DNA of 64,000 nucleotides, from NCBI RefSeq assembly GCF_022378355.1, contig NZ_JAKMAJ010000013.1, forward strand, positions 62,001 through 126,000, written 5' to 3'. Of this stretch, positions 57,372 to 64,000 are shown one piece after another; within the stretch, counting starts at the first letter, position 1, and each line of letters opens with the position of its first letter. A program made the translations under genes and the position numbers. The notes beneath the pieces were generated by a model. The model did not search any database. It was given only the letters and a program-made list of their open reading frames with translations, and was not told the origin of the DNA. This DNA comes from Brenneria bubanii. Its GTDB lineage: Bacteria > Pseudomonadota > Gammaproteobacteria > Enterobacterales > Enterobacteriaceae.

Positions 57372-58694
57372 CTAGTCAAACTGAAGCTGCGGCACAACTT
57401 CTTTCACCTGCGCCAGATAATCCCGGCGTTCTTTACCGCTCAGACCTTCAGAACGCGGCAACTGTGCGGTTAGTGGATTGACGGCCTGCTGGTTTATCCA
57501 GAACTCATAGTGCAGATGCGGACCGGTGGAGCGTCCGGTATTGCCAGACAAACCAATGCGGTCGCCACGTTTAACCTTTTGACCCGGCTTCACCAATATC
57601 CGATTCAAGTGCATATAACGCGTGGTGTACTGTCTACCGTGGCGAACCGCCACATAGTTACCCGCCGCCCCGCTGCGCTTAGCGATAAGCACTTCCCCGT
57701 CGCCGACGGCCAATACCGGCGAACCGACCGGCATGGCGAAATCGACGCCTTTGTGCGGCGCCACGCGACCGGTGACAGGATTAATACGGCGTGGATTAAA
57801 ATTAGAAGAGATGCGAAACTGCTTAATGGTTGGGAAACGCATGAATCCTCGCGTCAAGCCGGAACCTTCCCGATCGTAGAATTTCCCATCTTCGGCACGG
57901 ACAGCGAAATAATCCTTGCCGCCGGTATTCAGGCGCACGCCCAGCAATTCACTCTGCTCGCTGCGCCCGTCCAACATCTCGCGGGACATCAGCACTGAAA
58001 AAGTATCATCTTTACGCAGCTTGCGAAAATCCAATTGCCATTGCAGCGCCTTAATCACCGCGCCGATCTCACCATGCGTTAAGCCGGCGTTTTTGGCGCT
58101 GTTGACGAAACTGCCGTTTACCCGGCCGGTTAATACGCTGTTGCGCCACTCCCCTTTAAGCGTATTGATTCGCTCTTTGAAATCAGCGCCGACCCGTTCA
58201 TAAACCCGGGTTTCACGACGAGACATTTGCCAGGTCAGGCTTTGTAAATCACCATTTTCGCCGAGTACCCAGGAGATCTGCTGACCGATTTTGAGATTAC
58301 GCAGCGCGGGATTTCCCTCGGCAAGCTGAGTCACATCCGCGATATCAATACCGTACTGGGTCAGAATACTGCTTAACGTATCGCCGGTTGAAATAACATA
58401 TTCATGTACGGCGCCGTCGTCATCGGTCTTATCGTCCAACTCATCCTGAGGAATATCATCATCAGGCGTAGGTTGGTCAATCGGTTCGCTGGCCTCCGGC
58501 GTAAGCGTACGCAACTGGTTGGCTTGCAGCGCGACGTCCTTCACTATCACCGGAGCGTCGCTAATGGGGGGGTAAACAAAAGGCCGCCAAACAGCAACGG
58601 CCAATGTAACAACGGTAAGCGACCCCAGCATCACGCGGTGGGGTCTTGGTAGGCTGTTATACGCCAGAGCGATAGTTCGGACTATCTGCTGCAC
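57372..58694 (-). CDS. mepM: Murein DD-endopeptidase MepM
   Basis: A 440-residue envelope enzyme that cuts D-Ala-mDAP cross-links to allow wall growth. N-terminal membrane anchor (about residues 20-37), LysM domain (EYVISTGDTLSSILTQYGIDI) and C-terminal M23/LytM domain with zinc ligands in HKGVDFAMP and GPHLHYEFW. Lies 12 bases after znuA on the same strand, so may be co-transcribed with it. Confidence 0.97.
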   Translation of the reverse strand: MQQIVRTIALAYNSLPRPHRVMLGSLTVVTLAVAVWRPFVYPPISDAPVIVKDVALQANQLRTLTPEASEPIDQPTPDDDIPQDELDDKTDDDGAVHEYVISTGDTLSSILTQYGIDIADVTQLAEGNPALRNLKIGQQISWVLGENGDLQSLTWQMSRRETRVYERVGADFKERINTLKGEWRNSVLTGRVNGSFVNSAKNAGLTHGEIGAVIKALQWQLDFRKLRKDDTFSVLMSREMLDGRSEQSELLGVRLNTGGKDYFAVRAEDGKFYDREGSGLTRGFMRFPTIKQFRISSNFNPRRINPVTGRVAPHKGVDFAMPVGSPVLAVGDGEVLIAKRSGAAGNYVAVRHGRQYTTRYMHLNRILVKPGQKVKRGDRIGLSGNTGRSTGPHLHYEFWINQQAVNPLTAQLPRSEGLSGKERRDYLAQVKEVVPQLQFD

Positions 58695-58706
58695 TTATTC
58701 GTATCC

Positions 58707-59741
58707 TCATGATTTTTCCTCCAGGCAGCTCAAATACTGGCCGGACAGATGCGACAAGAAGTTCACATAACTGTCTTTACCCAGTGCGATATCGCTTCCC
58801 AACGGATCCAGCACGCCGGAGCGCACGTCAGTTCCCTTGGCGACCGCATTGATAACGGCTGGCCTGAATTGTGGCTCAGCAAAAACACACACGGCTTTAT
58901 GCTCAACCAACTGTGTTCGAATCTGATTTAAGCGCTGTGCTCCAGGTTGGATGGCCGGGTTAATCGTAAAATAGCCTAATGGACTTAAACCGTAGCGTTG
59001 CTCAAAGTAGCCATAGGCGTCATGAAACACGAAATAACCCTTACCCCGCACAGGCGCTAGCATGTTAGCAATTTTTTTGTCTGTCTGCGCGATTTTATCT
59101 GTAAAATAAAGCAGATTCGCGTCTAGTTTGTCCTTATTTTGAGGCATAAGTTCCAATAATTTTGCATGAATGGCAATTGCAGCCTGTTTTGACATCTCTG
59201 GCGATAGCCAAATGTGCATATTGTATTCACCGTGATGGTGCCCGTCGCCCTCCTCTTCAGGCGTCGGAACGGCCGCATGGTCGTGTTGATCCGCATCTTG
59301 CCCATCATGATGATGTTCATCATGGCCATGCTCACCCTGATCGTTATCGTCATGATCGTGGTGATGTTTAATTTCTTTTATCAATTCCGCTTTTATTGAC
59401 GGTAATTCCGATAACGTGATTTTTTTTGCCGATGCAATCTGCGACAATGGCTTTCCTAAAAAGGCTTCCATTTCCGGACCAACCCAGACGACCAGTTCAG
59501 CGGACTGTAAACGCTGGACATCAGACGGACGCAAGGCATAATCATGGGGCGACGCCCCGTTGGGCAGCAAAACGTCAGTCGGCGTAATCCCCTCCGTTAT
59601 CGCGGAAGCGATAAAACCCAACGGACGGATAGATGTAACGACGTCAGCGGAAGCCGTATTAATCGACGCACCGGCCGCCGCCAGTGCGCTGGCGACAAAC
59701 ACACTTTTTAACCATTTTTTTTGCTGAATATGCTTTTGCAT
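58707..59741 (-). CDS. znuA: Zinc ABC transporter substrate-binding protein ZnuA
   Basis: A 344-residue periplasmic Zn2+-binding protein. Signal peptide to about residue 32 (INTASA), metal ligands in [14 protein letters not shown], a long His/Asp-rich loop (about residues 125-172, about 20 His), then YNMHIWLSP and [13 protein letters not shown]. The loop is longer than in E. coli (310 residues total) and may buffer zinc. Divergent from znuCB over a Zur box. Confidence 0.97.
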   Translation of the reverse strand: MQKHIQQKKWLKSVFVASALAAAGASINTASADVVTSIRPLGFIASAITEGITPTDVLLPNGASPHDYALRPSDVQRLQSAELVVWVGPEMEAFLGKPLSQIASAKKITLSELPSIKAELIKEIKHHHDHDDNDQGEHGHDEHHHDGQDADQHDHAAVPTPEEEGDGHHHGEYNMHIWLSPEMSKQAAIAIHAKLLELMPQNKDKLDANLLYFTDKIAQTDKKIANMLAPVRGKGYFVFHDAYGYFEQRYGLSPLGYFTINPAIQPGAQRLNQIRTQLVEHKAVCVFAEPQFRPAVINAVAKGTDVRSGVLDPLGSDIALGKDSYVNFLSHLSGQYLSCLEEKS

Positions 59742-59773
59742 CGCATGTTATCTCATCGTTTTTAATGTGTAGT

Positions 59774-59791
59774 TTGTTATATTATAACATT
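59774..59791. promoter_or_regulatory. Zur box between znuA and znuCB
   Basis: TGTTATATTATAACA (59775-59789) is a perfect palindrome matching the Zur consensus in the short divergent region, so zinc represses both transcripts. Confidence 0.92.
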
Positions 59792-59816
59792 ACAGAATCT
59801 CTGCAAATCGAATTCT

Positions 59817-60575
59817 ATGTCCACATTGGTATCACTCAATAATATTTCAGTATCATTCGGCAGCCGCAAAGTGCTGTCGGATATCTCGCTGTCGCTGCAG
59901 GCTGGCCGCATTCTTACGCTGCTGGGGCCTAACGGCGCCGGCAAGTCAACGCTGGTCCGCGTTGTGCTGGGGCTGCTCTCGCCCACTTCCGGCATGCTGC
60001 AAAAAACGCCGGGGTTACGGATTGGCTACGTGCCGCAAAAACTGCATCTGGATGCGACGTTGCCGCTGACGGTAAGCCGTTTTATGCGTCTGCGCCCCGG
60101 CGTCAAGCAACAGGATATTCTACCGGCGCTTAAACGCGTTCAGGCCGCGCACCTGCTGGAACAACCGATGCAAAAACTGTCCGGTGGCGAGAATCAGCGA
60201 GTGCTGCTGGCGCGGGCGTTGTTGAATCACCCACAGCTGCTGGTTTTGGATGAACCGACGCAGGGCGTGGACGTCAACGGCCAACTAGCGCTCTATGACC
60301 TTATTAACCAGCTGCGTCAGGAATTTAATTGCGGCGTATTGATGGTTTCCCACGATCTTCATCTGGTGATGGCGAAAACCGATGAAGTCCTGTGTCTTAA
60401 CCAGCACGTCTGCTGTTCGGGAACGCCGGAAGTCGTCTCCCTGCATCCTGAATTTTTGGCGATGTTCGGTCATCGCGGCGCTGAACAGCTAGCGGTTTAT
60501 CGGCATCATCATAATCATCGTCACGATTTGAACGGACGCGTCATTTTGAAACGGCAAGGAGGAAACGACGCATGA
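59817..60575 (+). CDS. znuC: Zinc ABC transporter ATPase ZnuC
   Basis: A 252-residue ABC ATPase: Walker [10 protein letters not shown], signature [15 protein letters not shown], Walker [13 protein letters not shown] and H-loop [10 protein letters not shown]-terminal His cluster (RHHHNHRHD) is typical of ZnuC. Overlaps znuB by four bases. Confidence 0.97.
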   Translation: MSTLVSLNNISVSFGSRKVLSDISLSLQAGRILTLLGPNGAGKSTLVRVVLGLLSPTSGMLQKTPGLRIGYVPQKLHLDATLPLTVSRFMRLRPGVKQQDILPALKRVQAAHLLEQPMQKLSGGENQRVLLARALLNHPQLLVLDEPTQGVDVNGQLALYDLINQLRQEFNCGVLMVSHDLHLVMAKTDEVLCLNQHVCCSGTPEVVSLHPEFLAMFGHRGAEQLAVYRHHHNHRHDLNGRVILKRQGGNDA

Positions 60576-61357
60576 TTGAACTTCTGTTTCCCGGTTGGCT
60601 GGCGGGGATCTTTTTAGCCATTGCGGCGGGACCGCTGGGTTCATTTGTCGTCTGGCGCCGCATGTCCTACTTTGGCGATACGCTGGCTCATGCGTCGTTG
60701 CTGGGCGTCGCTTTTGGTTTGCTGCTGGATATCAATTTGTTCTATGCCGTCATTGTGGTTACGCTGGCGCTGGCGCTTGGCCTGGTGTGGCTGGAACGAC
60801 GCCCCTATTTGTCGATTGACACCCTGCTGGGAATCATGGCGCATAGCGCCCTGTCGCTCGGACTAGTGGTGGTGAGTCTGATGAATAACGTTCGGGTGGA
60901 TCTGATGGCGTATCTATTCGGCGACTTACTTTCCGTCACCACTGACGATCTATTGATCATCGGCGGCGGCGTAGCCGTGGTGATAGCGGTGATGAGCTGG
61001 CAGTGGCGGGCGCTATTATCCATGACCATCAGCCCTGAACTGGCGCATGTTGATGGCGTTAATCTCGGACGCGCCAAGCTGATTTTGATGTTGATCACTG
61101 CGTTGACGATTGGCATCGCCATGAAGTTCGTCGGCGCGCTAATCATCACGTCTTTATTGATTATCCCGGCCGCCAGCGCCCGTCGTTTTGCCCGCACGCC
61201 CGAACAAATGGCCGGCTTCGCGATAGGCATCGGCATGATTGCCATAACCGGCGGCCTGGCCTTTTCCGCCGGTTATAACACACCGGCCGGCCCCTCAGTG
61301 GTACTCTGCGCTTCTCTGTTGTTTATCGCCAGTCTGGTCAAGAAGCAGCCGGCATAG
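60572..61357 (+). CDS. znuB: Zinc ABC transporter permease ZnuB
   Basis: A 261-residue inner-membrane permease with about eight hydrophobic segments. Family motifs [23 protein letters not shown] and [19 protein letters not shown] are present. Starts in the ATGA overlap with znuC. Convergent with ruvB across a repeat hairpin. Confidence 0.97.
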   Translation: MIELLFPGWLAGIFLAIAAGPLGSFVVWRRMSYFGDTLAHASLLGVAFGLLLDINLFYAVIVVTLALALGLVWLERRPYLSIDTLLGIMAHSALSLGLVVVSLMNNVRVDLMAYLFGDLLSVTTDDLLIIGGGVAVVIAVMSWQWRALLSMTISPELAHVDGVNLGRAKLILMLITALTIGIAMKFVGALIITSLLIIPAASARRFARTPEQMAGFAIGIGMIAITGGLAFSAGYNTPAGPSVVLCASLLFIASLVKKQPA

Positions 61358-61372
61358 CGCAGCTCGACGCAT

Positions 61373-61405
61373 TCTGGCCATCCCCGCGTCGGCGGGATGG
61401 CCAGA
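61373..61405. repeat. Palindromic hairpin between znuB and ruvB, REP-like
   Basis: TCTGGCCAT...ATGGCCAGA outer stem with CCCCGC-GTCG-GCGGG core. The core is the reverse complement of the repeat at 9415-9432. It probably also works as a bidirectional terminator. Confidence 0.65.
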
Positions 61406-61485
61406 AGAAAGGATATCAATATCGGAAATAGCCGGGATGGGTTCGCGACGACGAAAGCAACGCGCCGGCCGCGTGGCGCCGAAGA

Positions 61486-62490
61486 TTACTCTGCGCGTGT
61501 AAGACCGAAATGACGGTACGCGTGCTGCGTCGCCATTCTTCCCCGCGGAGTTCGCTGAATGAACCCTTGCTGAATCAGAAAGGGTTCAATCACATCTTCA
61601 ATCGTTTCCCGCTCTTCGCCAATTGCCGCCGCCAGATTATCCAGCCCGACCGGGCCACCGGTGAACTTATCGATAATCGCCAGCAGCAGTTTCCGATCCA
61701 TGTAATCAAAACCCTCGGTGTCGACAGCCAGCATGTCCAACGCCAGCATGGCCACTTCGGCGGTAATGGCCCCTTCGGACTTGACCTCGGAGAAGTCCCG
61801 CACGCGCCGCAGCAGGCGGTTTGCGATACGCGGCGTACCGCGCGAGCGTCTGGCGACTTCCAGCGCGCCGTCGTGCGTAAGATCCAATCCCAGGCACTGC
61901 GCGCTGCGGCTGACGATATGTTGCAGATCCTCGACTTTATAAAACTCAAGCCGTTGAACAATGCCGAAGCGATCGCGCAGCGGCGACGTCAGCGAGCCTG
62001 CGCGGGTGGTCGCGCCGATCAGCGTAAATGGCGGCAAATCCAGCTTAATCGAACGGGCGGCCGGCCCCTCGCCAATCATGATATCCAACTGATAATCTTC
62101 CATTGCCGGATACAACACTTCTTCAACCACCGGCGACATACGATGGATTTCATCGATGAATAGAACATCGTGCGGTTCCAGGTTGGTTAGCAGCGCCGCC
62201 AGATCGCCGGCTTTTTCCAGTATCGGGCCGGACGTGGTGCGCAAATTCACGCCCATTTCATTCGCGACGATATTGGCCAGCGTAGTTTTCCCCAACCCCG
62301 GCGGGCCGAAAATCAACAGATGATCCAGAGCATCGCCACGTTTACGCGCCGCCTCAATAAAAATTTCCATCTGCTCACGCACCTGAGGCTGACCGACATA
62401 TTCGGCTAAAAGCTTCGGGCGTATGGCGCGGTCAATAAATTCCTCTTCGGGGATCGCCTCGGCGGAAATTAAACGATCTGCTTCAATCAT
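61486..62490 (-). CDS. ruvB: Holliday junction branch-migration ATPase RuvB
   Basis: A 334-residue AAA+ motor that drives branch migration with RuvA. Walker [12 protein letters not shown], Walker [11 protein letters not shown], sensor 1 GATTRAG and arginine finger region TSPLRDRFG, winged-helix C-terminus (TPRGRMAT). Seven bases after ruvA, same operon. Confidence 0.98.
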   Translation of the reverse strand: MIEADRLISAEAIPEEEFIDRAIRPKLLAEYVGQPQVREQMEIFIEAARKRGDALDHLLIFGPPGLGKTTLANIVANEMGVNLRTTSGPILEKAGDLAALLTNLEPHDVLFIDEIHRMSPVVEEVLYPAMEDYQLDIMIGEGPAARSIKLDLPPFTLIGATTRAGSLTSPLRDRFGIVQRLEFYKVEDLQHIVSRSAQCLGLDLTHDGALEVARRSRGTPRIANRLLRRVRDFSEVKSEGAITAEVAMLALDMLAVDTEGFDYMDRKLLLAIIDKFTGGPVGLDNLAAAIGEERETIEDVIEPFLIQQGFIQRTPRGRMATQHAYRHFGLTRAE

Positions 62491-62497
62491 GAATACC

Positions 62498-63115
62498 TCA
62501 CAGCGCAGCGCGCAGCGCGTCTCTGATCAGGGTTTCGCAGTCTGAATCAGGGCGAACGACCTTGGCTATCAGCCGGCTGGCCTCTTGCGGCTTATAGCCC
62601 AGGGCAATCAATGCAGAAGCGGCCTCAGCCTCCGGATCGCCAATATCGCTATCGGCGGATGACGACGGCGTTAACGGAACATCGCTTGCTGAATTAAACA
62701 GATCGCCGCTTAATCCCTTGAAGCGATCCTTCATTTCCACCACCAGCCGCTCTGCCGTTTTTTTACCCACGCCGGGTAGCTTAATCAACGCGCCGATCTC
62801 TTCCCGTTCCACCGCGCTGACAAACTGTGAAGCCGACATGCCGGAAAGAATAGCCAGAGCCAATTTTGGCCCAACGCCATTTACTTTAATCAATTCCCGG
62901 AATAACGCCCTTTCCTGCTTATCATTGAAGCCAAACAGTAGTTGCGCGTCCTCCCGCACCACAAAGTGGGTGAAAATAATGGCTTCCTGAGACAGTTCAG
63001 GAAGTTCGTAAAAGCAAGTCATCGGCATGTGGACTTCATAGCCAACGCCGTTGGCTTCGATCAGCACCTGCGGCGGTTGTTTTTCCAGGATAATGCCTCT
63101 GAGACGACCTATCAC
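62498..63115 (-). CDS. ruvA: Holliday junction DNA-binding protein RuvA
   Basis: A 205-residue tetramer-forming protein: OB-fold N-domain, two helix-hairpin-helix motifs ([32 protein letters not shown]) and the C-terminal RuvB-contact domain after an acidic linker. Its promoter region holds the LexA box at 63256-63271, 140 bases upstream. Confidence 0.98.
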   Translation of the reverse strand: MIGRLRGIILEKQPPQVLIEANGVGYEVHMPMTCFYELPELSQEAIIFTHFVVREDAQLLFGFNDKQERALFRELIKVNGVGPKLALAILSGMSASQFVSAVEREEIGALIKLPGVGKKTAERLVVEMKDRFKGLSGDLFNSASDVPLTPSSSADSDIGDPEAEAASALIALGYKPQEASRLIAKVVRPDSDCETLIRDALRAAL

Positions 63116-63246
63116 GTTCTCTTCCTTTTACATTTATCAAAAAACAATGTTGTATCAACCCTTCGTCTTTCAAGCTGCAGGAGCCTCGTGCACAACGGCG
63201 ACATGTTGTCCCGCAACTGGAAACCTATTGGGTATAGCTTATAACA

Positions 63247-63274
63247 TAAAAAAGGCTGGATGAATATCCAGCCT
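63247..63274 (-). terminator. Terminator of ruvC, overlapping a LexA box
   Basis: AGGCTGGAT-loop-ATCCAGCCT stem with six T on the minus strand, seven bases after ruvC. It separates ruvC from ruvAB. Confidence 0.75.
63256..63271. promoter_or_regulatory. LexA (SOS) box of ruvAB
   Basis: CTGGATGAATATCCAG fits CTG-N10-CAG and resembles the E. coli ruv operator (CTGGATATCTATCCAG type). It is the same palindrome that forms the ruvC terminator stem. Confidence 0.7.
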
Positions 63275-63280
63275 CCAGTT

Positions 63281-63802
63281 TCAGCGTAACCGCCCCTGCG
63301 CCGGATGTCGTTTCTCCACGCCCGTCCGGATAAAGCTCTGGCTGAAATGGCAATGGGTAATGGCGATCGCCAGCGCATCCGCCGCATCCGCCTGCGGGCT
63401 GGCGGATAACTTGAGCAGAGAGCGCACCATATGCTGTACCTGCTTCTTATCCGCGGCCCCGGTGCCCACCACCGTCTGCTTTACCTGACGCGCCGCATAC
63501 TCGAACACCGGCAAATCCTGATTCACCGCCGCGACAATCGCCGCGCCGCGCGCCTGCCCCAGCTTGAGCGCCGAGTCAGGGTTCTTGGCCATAAAGACCT
63601 GCTCAATGGCGAAACAATCCGGATGAAACTGGGTGATGATTTCACTCACGCCGGCATAAATCAGCTTGAGGCGCGTCGGTAAATCATCCACCACCGTGCG
63701 GATGCAACCGCTGCCGAGGTAGGCGATATGGCGCCCCTGCTGGCGAACAATGCCATAGCCCGTCACGCGCGAACCGGGGTCGATGCCGAGTATAATTGCC
63801 AT
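63281..63802 (-). CDS. ruvC: Crossover junction endonuclease RuvC
   Basis: A 173-residue Holliday junction resolvase. Active-site acids: Asp8 ([14 protein letters not shown]), Glu67 ([11 protein letters not shown]) and the C-terminal [12 protein letters not shown] pair. The start at 63802 (MAIILGID) gives the E. coli length; an ATG two codons upstream is less likely. Ends in its own terminator. Confidence 0.98.
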   Translation of the reverse strand: MAIILGIDPGSRVTGYGIVRQQGRHIAYLGSGCIRTVVDDLPTRLKLIYAGVSEIITQFHPDCFAIEQVFMAKNPDSALKLGQARGAAIVAAVNQDLPVFEYAARQVKQTVVGTGAADKKQVQHMVRSLLKLSASPQADAADALAIAITHCHFSQSFIRTGVEKRHPAQGRLR

Positions 63803-63865
63803 CACCATGCTCCGCCGGTTCGCCGGACGAAAAAGGGCAACCTTTCCATCACCATGTCGCCTTGA

Positions 63866-64000
63866 TTACAGTAATTCGGCCACCTCATCGGAGATTTCAC
63901 CATTGTGGTAAACCTCCTGAACGTCATCGCAGTCTTCCAGCATATCGATCAACCGCATCAGCTTCGGTGCGGTCTCCGCATCCATGTCCGCTTTGGTTGA
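63866..64000 (-). CDS. yebC: YebC/TACO1-family regulator, C-terminal fragment
   Basis: The last 44 residues ([20 protein letters not shown], then [20 protein letters not shown]) match the C-terminus of YebC, which relieves ribosome stalling at proline runs or acts as a regulator. The rest is outside the window. Its position directly upstream of ruvC matches E. coli. Confidence 0.93.
   Translation of the reverse strand, partial: STKADMDAETAPKLMRLIDMLEDCDDVQEVYHNGEISDEVAELL

Overview
The window looks like a chromosome segment from a plant-associated enterobacterium of the Pectobacteriaceae (Brenneria/Pectobacterium/Dickeya/Lonsdalea type). This is an inference. Nearly all housekeeping proteins read like E. 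coli orthologues at moderate divergence and keep E. coli-like order, but several features differ from E. coli: a tandem FeoA-like pair, no edd gene beside eda, an umuDC pair in this position and a sucrose-permease-like gene. No tRNA, rRNA, CRISPR array or intact insertion sequence was recognised.

Layout. (1) 1-4.7 kb: the 5' end of a GAF-domain protein, an IclR-type regulator with a probable frameshifted start, an aldehyde dehydrogenase, an FMN reductase, a DUF1883-like protein and a small membrane protein. (2) 5.0-14.6 kb: a conserved housekeeping block (icd < > rluE-nudJ, mnmA-hflD, purB, phoPQ, roxA), with a PhoP box before phoP and a PurR operator inside purB. (3) 14.7-23.4 kb: pepT < > potABCD, then a feoA2-feoA-feoB-feoC iron operon behind an FNR/Fur promoter. 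(4) 23.7-29.3 kb: proQ-prc, msrC, rsmF and yebW, as near E. coli 41 min. (5) 29.3-44.9 kb: an accessory region between yebW and sdsR/yebY. It holds a hydroxyacid dehydrogenase, a GNAT acetyltransferase, a cupin, a CscB-like sugar permease and LacI regulator, a glutathione transferase, umuDC and a LysE-type exporter. Its right part is a decayed prophage: a muramidase endolysin, small phage-like genes, a broken paralogue and an integrase C-terminus abutting the SdsR sRNA. (6) 45-64 kb: conserved backbone again (sdsR, yebY, ftnA, holE, ptrB < > purT, eda, zwf < > hexR, pykA, lpxM, mepM, znuA < > znuCB, ruvAB, ruvC, yebC).

How the genes work together. Several regulatory circuits can be read directly from DNA sites: PhoP autoregulation, PurR on purB and purT, FNR plus Fur on feo, HexR on zwf, Zur on znuA/znuCB, and LexA on umuDC and ruvAB. 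Eda, Zwf, HexR and PykA form the central sugar-acid module. Without edd nearby, Eda would mainly serve KDPG coming from pectin or hexuronate breakdown.

No clear new defence or mobile system was found. The best leads are a terminator-defined sRNA candidate at about 30.73-30.84 kb, a two-gene phage-island unit at 41.6-42.2 kb with a broken paralogue beside it, a PhoQ that lacks the usual acidic patch, a 39-residue lysine-rich gene at 47.2 kb, and a LexA box embedded in the ruvC terminator.
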